Source of the DNA: Komagataeibacter melomenusus | GTDB lineage: Bacteria > Pseudomonadota > Alphaproteobacteria > Acetobacterales > Acetobacteraceae | Length of the DNA stretch: 46,065 nucleotides | Direction of reading: 5' to 3' | Assembly: GCF_013155395.1 (NCBI RefSeq) | Contig: NZ_JABJWC010000029.1 | Span: 1-46,065 of the forward strand | Shown here: piece by piece, positions 1 through 16,262 of the stretch | Position numbering within the stretch: the stretch's first letter is position 1 | Layout of the letters: each line of letters starts with the position of its first letter | Made by a program: the position numbers and the translations under genes | Notes under the pieces: model-generated | The model's input: the letters and a program-made list of their open reading frames with translations, nothing else | What the model was told of the DNA's origin: nothing | Database searches by the model: none

Positions 1-271
1 CCCGTAAGCTGGAACAGCGGCATCCACACGATACAGATGCACAATGTCGAGACGAAGGTGGGAATGACGATCTGGTTGGCGGTCTCGCGCTGGCCGTGGG
101 CATTCTGGTCGATGATGCGACGGTGATGATCGAGAACATCGACGCGCATCTGGAAATGGAGAAGGACCTGGAAACGGCCATCATCGATGCCGCCAACCAG
201 ATCGTCATTCCCACCTTCGTCTCGACATTGTGCATCTGTATCGTGTGGATGCCGCTGTTCCAGCTTACGGG
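1..271. repeat. 82-bp perfect inverted repeat at the window edge
   Basis: Bases 1-82 are the exact reverse complement of bases 190-271 (base i pairs with 272-i), separated by a 107-base spacer. At base 83 the match stops and normal RND coding sequence begins. The right arm is ordinary RND coding sequence in the correct frame, whereas the left arm is the same gene turned backwards. The native upstream half of the RND gene is therefore missing or replaced. This looks like a fold-back chimera at a contig end rather than a biological repeat, but I cannot exclude a true inversion. Confidence 0.9.
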
Positions 272-2096
272 CGTTGCGGGCTGGCTGTTCATGCCCATGG
301 CGGAAGCCATCATCTTCGCCATGATCGCATCGTTCATCCTGTCGCGCACGCTGGTGCCGACCATGGCCAAATACATGCTTGCAGCCCAGGTTGCGGCGCA
401 CGCCAAGGCAAAGGCGGAGGGCGGCCATCATGAGCCGACCAACATCTTCGGGCGCTTCCAGCAGGGCTTCGAGCGGCGTTTCGTCACCTTCCGCAACAGC
501 TACAAGGCGCTGCTCGAGCACCTGCTGCTCATCCGCGGGCGTTTCGTGCCGATCTTCGGCCTTGCGGCGTTCGCCTCGCTGGGGCTGCTGCTGTTTGCCG
601 GGCAGGACTTCTTCCCCGAGATCAATTCCAACGCGCTGGCCATTCACATGCGCGCGCCCATGGGCACCAAGATCGCGGAAGCGGGCAAGATCGCCATGCT
701 GGTCAATGGCGAGATCGAGCGCCTGCTGCCCGGCCAGGTCGAGGGCATTGTCAATAACTGCGGCCTGCCGTTCAGCCCGCTCAACCAGGCGTTCATTCCC
801 ACGCCCACCGTCGGCGCGCAGGACTGCGACCTGACCGTGACGCTGAAGGACGAGGAAGCGCCGGTGGCGAAGTTCCGCGGCATCCTGCGCAAGGGGCTGG
901 CCGAGAAATTCCCTGGCACCGACATTACCTTCATGCCCGCCGACCTGACCGCCAAGATCCTGAATTTCGGGCTGCCCGCGCCGCTCGACGTGCAGGTATC
1001 GGGGCGCAACCTGTATGACAATTTCGACTTTGCCGAGAAACTGGCCGAGAAACTGCGCCACGTGACCGGCATTGCCGACGTGTCGGTGCAGGAACCGCTC
1101 AACACGCCCACGCTGCGCGTCAATGCGCGCCGCACCTACGCGCTGGGCACCGGGCTTACGGAAGCGGACGTGGCCAATAACGCGCTTGCCGTGCTGTCGG
1201 GCAGCGGGCAGGTGGCGCCGACCTACTGGCTCGACCCCAAGACCGGGGTGTCGCATCTGGTCGATATCCAGACGCCGCTGCAGTTCCTGCAGACCATGAA
1301 CGACCTCGAGACCATTCCCATCGACAAGGGTGACGGCAACCCGTCCGACAAGCCGCCCCAGATCCTTGGCGGCCTGAGCGAGATCGTGCAGACCGGCACG
1401 CCGGGCGAGGTGTCGCACTACAACATCATGCCCGTGTTCAACATCTATGCCTCGAACGAGGGGCTGGACCTTGGCGCGGTCTCGCGTGAGGTCGGGCGCG
1501 TGGTGGATGAAGCCCGCAAGGAACTGCCACGGGGCTCGAGCCTGACCATCTATGGCCAGGCCTCGACCATGAACGGGGCCTATACCCAGCTGATCGGCGG
1601 CCTCGCGATGTCGATCCTGCTGGTGTACCTGATCATCGTGGTCAACTTCCAGTCCTGGCTGGACCCGTTCATCATCATCACAGCCCTGCCGGGCGCCCTT
1701 GGCGGCATTGCATGGGCGCTGTTTCTCACGCACACGGCGCTGTCGGTTCCGGCGCTGACGGGGGCGATCATGTGCATGGGCACGGCCACGGCCAACTCCA
1801 TCCTTGTCGTGTCATTCGCGCGTGAGCGGATGGACCTGCATGGCGATGCGGTGAAGGCCGCGATCGAGGCGGGTTACGAGCGTATCCGCCCGGTGCTGAT
1901 GACGGCTTCGGCCATGATCATCGGCATGCTGCCCATGTCGCTGAGCAATTCACAGAATGCACCGCTCGGGCGCGCGGTGATGGGTGGCCTGCTGGTGGCC
2001 ACCTGCGCCACGCTGCTGTTCGTGCCGTGCGTTTTTGCGCTGATCCATTCCAGAAAGTCCAAGAAAGCCGCCGCAGGCGAAGGAGAGCACGCATGA
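84..2096 (+). CDS. RND efflux transporter permease, C-terminal part
   Basis: This is an inner-membrane proton-driven RND pump subunit, here without its N-terminal third. The native frame can be followed back to about base 84, where it reads L-A-L-A-V-G-I-L-V-D-D-A-T-V-M-I-E-N. That is the TM4 motif with the paired aspartates of the proton relay. The GTG at 96 lies inside this helix, so it is not a real start. Downstream come TM5-TM6 (through the FMPMAEAII stretch), the second periplasmic porter/docking domain, and a last block of helices ending in a Lys-rich tail. The frame stays open to base 1, but bases 1-82 are inverted sequence and not native. Its stop overlaps the membrane fusion protein start (ATGA), so the two are translationally coupled. 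The substrate is unknown. The gene order RND, MFP, OMF differs from the usual MFP-first order. Confidence 0.9.
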   Translation, partial: LALAVGILVDDATVMIENIDAHLEMEKDLETAIIDAANQIVIPTFVSTLCICIVWMPLFQLTGVAGWLFMPMAEAIIFAMIASFILSRTLVPTMAKYMLAAQVAAHAKAKAEGGHHEPTNIFGRFQQGFERRFVTFRNSYKALLEHLLLIRGRFVPIFGLAAFASLGLLLFAGQDFFPEINSNALAIHMRAPMGTKIAEAGKIAMLVNGEIERLLPGQVEGIVNNCGLPFSPLNQAFIPTPTVGAQDCDLTVTLKDEEAPVAKFRGILRKGLAEKFPGTDITFMPADLTAKILNFGLPAPLDVQVSGRNLYDNFDFAEKLAEKLRHVTGIADVSVQEPLNTPTLRVNARRTYALGTGLTEADVANNALAVLSGSGQVAPTYWLDPKTGVSHLVDIQTPLQFLQTMNDLETIPIDKGDGNPSDKPPQILGGLSEIVQTGTPGEVSHYNIMPVFNIYASNEGLDLGAVSREVGRVVDEARKELPRGSSLTIYGQASTMNGAYTQLIGGLAMSILLVYLIIVVNFQSWLDPFIIITALPGALGGIAWALFLTHTALSVPALTGAIMCMGTATANSILVVSFARERMDLHGDAVKAAIEAGYERIRPVLMTASAMIIGMLPMSLSNSQNAPLGRAVMGGLLVATCATLLFVPCVFALIHSRKSKKAAAGEGEHA

Positions 2097-3379
2097 CCGC
2101 CTCAGGGGAAAACCAGACGCCGCGCATGTCCAGGCGTGGGCGGCTGTACGTGACCCTTGGCGGGGTTGTGGTGGCTGCCATCGTTGCCGGGGGCATTCTC
2201 GAGCGGCGTATCCATGTTTCGAACCTGAAGGATGCGGCGCAGGATGCCGCCATCCCGCGCGTGCAGGTCATCACGGCTGAAAAAAGCCCCGCCACCCGCA
2301 CGCTCGACCTGCCGGGCAACATCTCGGCATGGTACCAGGCGCCGATCTACGCGCAGGTCTCGGGCTATGTGCAGATGTGGTACAAGGATATCGGCGCCAA
2401 GGTGAAGGCGGGCGAGATCCTGGCCACCATCGACACGCCGGGCCTTGATGCGCAGTACGCGGCCTCAAAGGCCAATTTCGACGTGGCGATGGCGCGTTAC
2501 CGCCTGGCGCAGATCACGGCCAGGCGCTGGCGTGCGCTGCAGGGCACGCAGGCGGTCTCGCAGCAGGAGGTGGACGTGCAGGCCGCCGATGCCGAGGCCC
2601 GGCAGGCCGAGGTCGAGGCCGCCCGCCACGAGGTCTCGCGCTATGCGGCGCTGATCGGCTTCAAGCAGCTTGTCGCCCCCTTTGATGGCGTGGTCACCAC
2701 CCGCCTGGCCGACGTGGGCGACTACGTGAACGCAGGCGGCGGCGATGTCTCCTCACGCGGGACGGCGACCGAACTGTTCAGCGTGGCCGATGTGCACCGC
2801 ATGCGCGTGTTCGTGTCCGTGCCGCAGGATTATGCCGACATCATCAGCCCCAAGCTGGAGGGTGACGTGTCGGTGCCGCAATATCCGGGCCGGGTGTTCA
2901 AGGCCAAGTTCCTCGCCACCGCCAAGGCATTCAACGCGGGCACCCGCACCGTGACCACTGAACTGGTGGTCGATAACGACAAGCGCGAACTGTGGCCCGA
3001 TTCTTACGCCAATGTACACTTTGTCGCACCCGGTGACCCCGATATCCTGATAGTGCCTGAAGGCGCGCTCGTGTTCCGTGCGCAGGGCATGCAGGTGGCG
3101 ATCGTGGACAAGGACGACCGCATCCGCCTGCATAATGTAACGGTGGGGACGAACCTGGGTACCAAAGTGCAGATCCTGGCGGGAATCGGCCCGCAGGACC
3201 GGATTGTGAACAACCCCTCGGCAGGGCTGCTGGAAGGCCAGAAGGTCTATCTGGTCGGATCGACGCCCGGCTATAACGATGCAGGCGCCATGGCGTCGCC
3301 CGCCGTGGGCAAGGGAGATGACGTGCGGGCCATGCCAGCAGGAGACAGCAGTGCAAGTGACGCGGGAGTGCGTCAATGA
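2093..3379 (+). CDS. RND efflux membrane fusion protein (periplasmic adaptor)
   Basis: This 428-residue HlyD/AcrA-type adaptor links the RND pump to the outer-membrane factor. The chosen start is the ATG at 2093, which overlaps the pump's TGA and has an AAGGAG ribosome site 8-13 bases upstream. An earlier in-frame start at 2027 would lie inside the pump gene. A cytoplasmic Arg-rich tip is followed by a membrane anchor (about residues 19-36). Next come the first half of the lipoyl barrel (about 71-112, PIYAQVSGYV), an Ala-rich coiled-coil hairpin (about 115-188) and the second half of the barrel (LVAPFDGVVTTR, about 193-204). The beta-barrel and membrane-proximal domains follow. It lacks a lipobox, so it is anchored by the N-terminal helix. 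Confidence 0.92.
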   Translation: MTASGENQTPRMSRRGRLYVTLGGVVVAAIVAGGILERRIHVSNLKDAAQDAAIPRVQVITAEKSPATRTLDLPGNISAWYQAPIYAQVSGYVQMWYKDIGAKVKAGEILATIDTPGLDAQYAASKANFDVAMARYRLAQITARRWRALQGTQAVSQQEVDVQAADAEARQAEVEAARHEVSRYAALIGFKQLVAPFDGVVTTRLADVGDYVNAGGGDVSSRGTATELFSVADVHRMRVFVSVPQDYADIISPKLEGDVSVPQYPGRVFKAKFLATAKAFNAGTRTVTTELVVDNDKRELWPDSYANVHFVAPGDPDILIVPEGALVFRAQGMQVAIVDKDDRIRLHNVTVGTNLGTKVQILAGIGPQDRIVNNPSAGLLEGQKVYLVGSTPGYNDAGAMASPAVGKGDDVRAMPAGDSSASDAGVRQ

Positions 3380-5019
3380 GTGCAGCGCCGCGCAGCCGGT
3401 CACGCCATATCCCGTCCCGCCGCATGCTTTCGTGTCGCATGCTTTCCCTGGCAGGCTGCGCCGCCCTTGCAGGCAGCCTGGCCGGGTGCGTGGACCTGGC
3501 GCCCAAATATCGCCACCAGCACTACCTCCTGCCCGATAACTGGAAGGGCGACAGCCTGATGCAGTATGGCACGCCGCAGGATGGCGCGCCGCGCGGGGAC
3601 TGGTGGAGCGTGTTCAACGACTCCACCCTCGATGACCTCGAGGACCGCGCCAGCCGCATGAACCCCAACCTGCAGGCCGATGCGGAAACCTTCACCCAGG
3701 CGCGTGACATCGCGGCCGAGGCGCAGTCCAACCTGTATCCGCAGATATCGGGTAGTACCGGCGCCTCGAACAACCAGGCGTCGTCGCACAGGCTGTGGCG
3801 TGGCGCGGGTTCGACGGGGCCGATCTACATGTCATCCGAGCAGTACAGCGCCACGGCACGGTGGGAGCCGGATTTCTGGTCGTCCATCCGTAACCGCAGG
3901 CGGGTGCAGCAGCGCATGGCGCAGGCGGCAGCAGCGGATTTTGCGGTGGCCCGGCTGAGCATCCAGTCCGAACTGGCCAATGATTACATGCAGTTGCGCG
4001 GCATGGACGCGCAGCACGCCGTCTATCTCGACTCGATCCGCTATTACCAGACCGCCGTGCAGATCACGAAGATGCGGCAGGCGGGCGCGATTGCGGCGGG
4101 TATTGACGTTGCGCGTGCCGAGACCCAGCTTGCCTCCACCCAGGCGGCCGATACCGACCTGCAGGCCCATCGCGCGGTGATGGAGCACGCCATTGCCATC
4201 CTGTGCAACGTGGCGCCCGCGAGTTTCCATATCACGCCGCGTGCGCAGATCAGCTTCCCCAAGGTGAAAATACCCGTGGGCCTGCCCTCCACCCTGCTGG
4301 AGCGGCGGCCTGACATCGCCAGCGCCGAGCGGCACATGGCGGCGGCCAACCGGGCCATCGGCATCTCGCGCGCGGCGTTCTACCCGCACGTGACCTTCAG
4401 CGCGATGGCCGGTTTCATGGATAACGGCTTCACGCTCGATAAGATCGCCAACGGCATGTACAACTATGCCGCCCAGGCGGTGCTGCCGCTGTTCCAGGGC
4501 GGCCTGCGCCGGGCGGAACTGCAGCGCAACTGGTCGCAGTACCGCCAGTCGGAAGACCAGTACCGCGCCACCGTGCTTGATGCCTTCAAGGACGTGGAGG
4601 ACGGGCTGAGCATGACGCATGACCTCAATATCGAGGCTGGCCAGCAGGCCGAGGCCGTGCAGGCCTCCATGCGCACGCAGAACATGACCATGCAGCTCTA
4701 TACCGGCGGCCTGACCAATTACCTCGACGTGGTGGTGGCGCAGGTCGCCGCCCTGCAGGCCCGCATTGCCGAGGTGCAGGTCGAGACCCGCTACATGCAG
4801 GCGCAGGTGGAACTCATCCGCTCGCTCGGTGGTGGCTGGACCACGGCCGAACTGCCCAACAACAAACAGATCCGCCCGTTTGACGTGATGCAGTACAGCC
4901 ATCTGCGCATGCCAAAGGCGGTCAATGGCGTGAATGTCGATAACAGCCCCGAGTCCCTTGATCTGTCCGGCAGCGGATTCCATGACAAAGACTTGACAGG
5001 CACCCCAAAACAGCGGTAG
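3376..5019 (+). CDS. NodT-family outer-membrane efflux lipoprotein
   Basis: This is the TolC-like outer-membrane channel of the first efflux system (547 residues). The ATG overlaps the adaptor's stop (ATGA), so the three genes form one coupled operon. The N-terminus has basic residues, a hydrophobic stretch and a lipobox LAGC (Cys38), followed by the typical D-L-A-P-K-Y entry. Two OEP repeats are visible. The first carries the ERRPDIASAERHMAAANRAI signature (nucleotides 4300-4359), and the second ends in RSLGGGW near the C-terminus. The tail beyond GGGW is about 50 residues longer than usual and polar. The last codons carry a TTGACA -35-like hexamer for the downstream rplK operon, and no terminator separates the two. 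Confidence 0.92.
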   Translation: MSAAPRSRSRHIPSRRMLSCRMLSLAGCAALAGSLAGCVDLAPKYRHQHYLLPDNWKGDSLMQYGTPQDGAPRGDWWSVFNDSTLDDLEDRASRMNPNLQADAETFTQARDIAAEAQSNLYPQISGSTGASNNQASSHRLWRGAGSTGPIYMSSEQYSATARWEPDFWSSIRNRRRVQQRMAQAAAADFAVARLSIQSELANDYMQLRGMDAQHAVYLDSIRYYQTAVQITKMRQAGAIAAGIDVARAETQLASTQAADTDLQAHRAVMEHAIAILCNVAPASFHITPRAQISFPKVKIPVGLPSTLLERRPDIASAERHMAAANRAIGISRAAFYPHVTFSAMAGFMDNGFTLDKIANGMYNYAAQAVLPLFQGGLRRAELQRNWSQYRQSEDQYRATVLDAFKDVEDGLSMTHDLNIEAGQQAEAVQASMRTQNMTMQLYTGGLTNYLDVVVAQVAALQARIAEVQVETRYMQAQVELIRSLGGGWTTAELPNNKQIRPFDVMQYSHLRMPKAVNGVNVDNSPESLDLSGSGFHDKDLTGTPKQR

Positions 5020-5028
5020 GTGCGCGCC
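4993..5028 (+). promoter_or_regulatory. candidate promoter of the rplK-rplA-rplJ-rplL-rpoB-rpoC cluster
   Basis: A perfect TTGACA (4993-4998) is followed after 18 bases by TAGGTG (5017-5022) and CGCGCC (5023-5028). It overlaps the end of the efflux lipoprotein gene, whose stop codon TAG is bases 5017-5019. The -10 match is poor on its own. Support comes from the same layout (TTGAC, 29-30 bases, CGCGCC) at the rpsL and rpsM candidates. The predicted leader to rplK is about 95 bases. Confidence 0.5.
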
Positions 5029-5042
5029 TCTTATCGGAACGC

Positions 5043-5125
5043 GGGAGGTCGCCCTCCCTGCCCATGCGGGGTAGCGGGCGGCCACCAGAACCGCGGTCCG
5101 GGTGAAACAGTCAGGAGCCCCGGAT
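5043..5125 (+). promoter_or_regulatory. rplK leader with two hairpins
   Basis: GGGAGG (5043-5048) pairs with CCTCCC (5053-5058). TCCGGG (5097-5102) can pair with CCCGGA (5119-5124), which would place the AGGAG ribosome site (5113-5117) in the loop just before the rplK ATG. In enterobacteria, L1 represses its own operon by binding near the L11 start. A similar role here is inference from position only, and I did not recognise the L1 consensus. Confidence 0.35.
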
Positions 5126-5560
5126 ATGGCCAAAAAAATCGTTGGCTACATCAAGCTGCAAATCCCCGCCGGCAAGGCGAATCCGTCACCGCCGGTTGGT
5201 CCGGCACTGGGTCAGCGCGGCCTGAACATCATGCAGTTCTGCAAGGAGTTCAACGCCAAGACGCAGGGCCTCGAGCCCGGTATGCCGATTCCCGTCGTCA
5301 TCACCGCCTATGCCGACCGTACGTTCAGCTTCATCACCAAGACCCCGCCGAACACCTACTTCCTGATGAAGGCTGCCAAGATCTCCAAGGGCAGCTCGAC
5401 CGTAGGCAAGGCCGCGAGCGTTGGTAAGGTGACCATCGCGCAGCTGCGCGAGATTGCCGAGACGAAGCAGAAAGACATGAACGCCAACGACATCGACGGC
5501 GCCGTGCGCATGCTGGCAGGTTCTGCCCGCTCCATGGGCCTCGACGTGGTGGAGGGCTGA
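5126..5560 (+). CDS. rplK: 50S ribosomal protein L11
   Basis: L11 forms the GTPase-associated centre on 23S rRNA and takes part in factor binding and in RelA-dependent stringent signalling. The 144-residue protein opens with [16 protein letters not shown] and carries the family signature [14 protein letters not shown] (about residues 21-34) in the N-terminal domain. The RNA-binding C-terminal domain ends at DVVEG. The ATG at 5126 is chosen over an in-frame GTG at 5102 because the protein then starts as all L11 proteins do and AGGAG lies 9 bases upstream. secE and nusG, which normally precede rplK, are absent here. Confidence 0.98.
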   Translation: MAKKIVGYIKLQIPAGKANPSPPVGPALGQRGLNIMQFCKEFNAKTQGLEPGMPIPVVITAYADRTFSFITKTPPNTYFLMKAAKISKGSSTVGKAASVGKVTIAQLREIAETKQKDMNANDIDGAVRMLAGSARSMGLDVVEG

Positions 5561-5565
5561 TACCA

Positions 5566-6261
5566 ATGGCAAAGAACAAGCGTCTGACCGCAGCCCGCGC
5601 CGCAGTCGATCCCACCAAGCAGTATGGCCTCGATGAGGCGATCAGCCTGATCAAGAACAACGCCAAGGCGAAGTTCGACGAGACGGTCGAGATCTCCATG
5701 AACCTGGGCATCGACCCGCGTCATGCCGACCAGATGGTCCGTGGCCTGCTGTCCCTGCCCAACGGCACGGGCAAGACCCTGCGCGTTGGCGTGTTCGCCC
5801 GCGGCCCCAAGGCCGAGGAAGCGAAGGCCGCCGGTGCCGACGTGGTCGGCGCGGAAGACCTGGCCGAGAAGGTGCAGGCTGGCGAGATCGAGTTCGACCG
5901 CTGCATTGCCACGCCGGACATGATGGCGCTGGTGGGGCGCCTGGGCAAGATCCTCGGCCCGCGTGGCCTGATGCCCAACCCCAAGCTGGGCACCGTGACC
6001 ATGGACGTGAAGGGCGCGGTCTCCGCCGCCAAATCCGGCCAGGTCGAGTACCGCGCCGAAAAGGCCGGTATCGTGCATGCAGGCGTTGGCAAGGCATCGT
6101 TTGACGAAGCCAAGCTGGCCGAGAACATCCGCGCGTTCGTGGATGCCGTGCAGAAGGCCCGCCCCACGGGTGCCAAGGGCACGTATGTGAAGAAGATCGC
6201 CCTGTCCTCCACCATGGGGCCGGGTGTTACGGTTGATGTCGCCGCTTTCACGGCGGGCTGA
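5566..6261 (+). CDS. rplA: 50S ribosomal protein L1
   Basis: L1 builds the mobile L1 stalk at the ribosomal E site and in many bacteria represses translation of its own rplKA message. The length is 231 residues, normal for the family. The start [11 protein letters not shown] and the motif [15 protein letters not shown] (centred near residue 135) with the following D-V-K-G-A-V are diagnostic. Only five bases separate it from rplK, so the pair is co-translated. Confidence 0.98.
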   Translation: MAKNKRLTAARAAVDPTKQYGLDEAISLIKNNAKAKFDETVEISMNLGIDPRHADQMVRGLLSLPNGTGKTLRVGVFARGPKAEEAKAAGADVVGAEDLAEKVQAGEIEFDRCIATPDMMALVGRLGKILGPRGLMPNPKLGTVTMDVKGAVSAAKSGQVEYRAEKAGIVHAGVGKASFDEAKLAENIRAFVDAVQKARPTGAKGTYVKKIALSSTMGPGVTVDVAAFTAG

Positions 6262-6540
6262 TTAACCAAGGAATGACCCTTTCCTGCTAAGGGGGAGGGG
6301 ACAGGGGCTGGCGGCCTGGCCGCCAGTTTCCGAACCTGTCCATGACCGGATGTGGCGCAAGCCTTGATGGCCCCAAAAGGGTCGCAGCCGGGAGACGGGG
6401 ATTACCGGATCGGGGCGAAAGCCCACACTGGTTGTTCCGTTAAAAGGACAGGCGAACCGGGATGCACCGGCCTGTCGGCGCATCCCCAGGGTAAACCCTA
6501 CCTGCTGGCCCAGGCTGGCAGGTGATGATGGAGACGGGAT
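6262..6540 (+). promoter_or_regulatory. structured leader in front of rplJ (L10 leader-like)
   Basis: This 279-base spacer carries no gene. It contains a clean TGGCGGC-CTG-GCCGCCA hairpin around 6318-6334 and further GC-rich complementary segments (for example CCGGGATGCACCGG near 6457). A non-coding stretch of this length between rplA and rplJ is where bacteria carry the L10-L12 autoregulatory leader. I infer that role from position and structure potential and did not match a consensus. I see no convincing promoter in it. Confidence 0.55.
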
Positions 6541-7059
6541 TTGGACCGTACGGAGAAGCGGGAGTTTGTTGCCTCCCTCGCAGCCGTGTTCGCTGAAACG
6601 TCCATGGTCATTGTCACCCGTAATGACGGGCTGAGCGTGGCTGATGTGACGGACCTTCGGCGGCGCGTGCGTGCGGCTGGAGCGACACACAAGGTCGCGA
6701 AGAACCGGCTGGCCTCTCTCGCCCTGGCAGGGACCCAGTTCGAAGGCATCAAGCCGCTGCTCAAGGGGCCGACCGCGCTGTCGTGGGCGGATGAACCGGT
6801 AGCCGTGGCGAAGGTGCTCGTCGAGTTCGCCAAAACCAATGACAAGCTTGTTCTGCTCGGCGGATCGCTTGGTGCCCAGACGCTCAGCGTCGAAAGCATC
6901 AAGGCTCTGGCCGAACTGCCGTCGCTTGACGTTCTGCGCGCGCAGCTGGTGGGGCTCATCTCCACCCCCGCTACGCGGATCGCAGGCGTGCTGCAGGCGC
7001 CGGCCGGACAGCTTGCACGGGTTTTTGGTGCCTATGCCAAGACGGGCGAAGCCGCCTGA
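6541..7059 (+). CDS. rplJ: 50S ribosomal protein L10
   Basis: L10 anchors the L7/L12 stalk dimers to 23S rRNA beside L11. The 172-residue protein begins at a TTG codon and reads M-D-R-T-E-K-R-E-F-V-A-S-L, the standard alphaproteobacterial L10 N-terminus. GGAG lies about 8 bases before the TTG, and no ATG in the region gives a better start. The RNA-binding globular part covers about the first 130 residues. The C-terminal helix (from about 140) binds L7/L12. The weak start codon plus the long structured leader suggest translational control, for instance by free L10-L12 complex. Confidence 0.96.
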   Translation: MDRTEKREFVASLAAVFAETSMVIVTRNDGLSVADVTDLRRRVRAAGATHKVAKNRLASLALAGTQFEGIKPLLKGPTALSWADEPVAVAKVLVEFAKTNDKLVLLGGSLGAQTLSVESIKALAELPSLDVLRAQLVGLISTPATRIAGVLQAPAGQLARVFGAYAKTGEAA

Positions 7060-7068
7060 GACCCCATG

Positions 7069-7084
7069 GCCCGGCCCGCCGGGC
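7069..7084 (+). other. hairpin between rplJ and rplL
   Basis: GCCCGG (7069-7074) and CCGGGC (7079-7084) form a short GC stem with a CCCG loop, starting 10 bases after the rplJ stop. No T-tract follows directly, so it is not an obvious terminator. It may be a stability or processing element. A TATAAA at 7140-7145 lies 18 bases before rplL but lacks a good -35. Confidence 0.35.
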
Positions 7085-7162
7085 TATCAACAAAACGGCA
7101 TTTTCCCTAAAAAACGGGATTGTGTCGTGCCAACCAGTGTATAAATTAGGAAGACCAATATC

Positions 7163-7537
7163 ATGGCCGATCTGAACAAGATTGTTGAAGACCTGTCCGC
7201 CCTGACCGTTCTGGAAGCGGCTGAGCTGTCCAAGCTGCTGGAAGACAAGTGGGGCGTTTCCGCCGCTGCTCCGGCCGCTGTTGCCGTTGCTCCGCAGGGC
7301 GGTGGCGCTGCTCCGGCAGAAGAGAAGACCGAATTTGACGTGGTCCTGGCCAAGGCCGGCGACAAGAAGATCAACGTGATCAAGGAAATCCGTGCGATCA
7401 CGGGTCTGGGCCTGAAGGAAGCCAAGGACCTGGTCGAGGGCGCGCCCAAGACCATCAAGGAAGGCGCCAGCAAGGATGAAGCCGAGAAGATCAAGAAGAC
7501 CCTTGAAGACAACGGCGCTTCGGTCGAAATCAAATAA
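7163..7537 (+). CDS. rplL: 50S ribosomal protein L7/L12
   Basis: L7/L12 is the multicopy acidic stalk protein that recruits translation GTPases. At 124 residues it has the usual three parts: an N-terminal dimerisation domain starting [11 protein letters not shown], an Ala/Pro/Val-rich flexible hinge (about residues 36-50), and the C-terminal factor-binding domain with the EKTEFDVVL entry and [16 protein letters not shown] helix. An AGGA ribosome site lies 9-12 bases upstream in an AT-rich leader, consistent with the high translation this protein needs. Confidence 0.98.
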   Translation: MADLNKIVEDLSALTVLEAAELSKLLEDKWGVSAAAPAAVAVAPQGGGAAPAEEKTEFDVVLAKAGDKKINVIKEIRAITGLGLKEAKDLVEGAPKTIKEGASKDEAEKIKKTLEDNGASVEIK

Positions 7538-7593
7538 GTTGGCCAATCGGGATGCGTCGTTTATGACGCACTCAGGCTGATTGTTCAGGTGAG

Positions 7594-7662
7594 GGTGGAA
7601 ACCGTCTGGTTTCCGCCCCCTTGGGCGTTACAGGCACCCTGGCCGCGAGGCTTCGGGTGCCT
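7594..7662 (+). promoter_or_regulatory. tandem hairpins in the rplL-rpoB spacer
   Basis: The 256-base spacer holds two strong stems. GGTGGAAACC (7594-7603) pairs with GGTTTCCGCC (7608-7617) with one G-U, and AGGCACCC (7632-7639) pairs with GGGTGCCT (7655-7662). No U-tract follows. In E. coli the same spacer contains a partial attenuator and an RNase III processing site that lower rpoBC relative to rplJL. An equivalent role here is inference from position and stem strength. Confidence 0.5.
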
Positions 7663-7793
7663 TTGGCGGTAGTGAAAGGTTGGTCGGGCGCAGGTCCGGT
7701 CGATCTGCCAAGGATTTTCAAGGGCCGCGCAGTCCGCGTGACATGACCATGTCACGACCGTGCGGGCCTGTGTGGATGGGGGCTGGATAGGCG

Positions 7794-16262
<8,469 letters not shown>

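Noticed and set aside
96-98. GTG as start of the first RND gene
   Set aside because: It lies within the TM4 proton-relay helix; native coding extends upstream to the artefact junction.
5102-5125. Upstream GTG start for rplK
   Set aside because: It adds eight residues not found in L11 and destroys the spacing to AGGAG.
3832-5133. 433-codon minus-strand frame over the efflux lipoprotein
   Set aside because: Shadow of a gene with a clear lipobox and OEP repeats; His/Gly-rich translation without domains.
6262-6540. tRNA or small gene between rplA and rplJ
   Set aside because: No cloverleaf or CCA-type end and no coding frame with a ribosome site; better explained as a leader.
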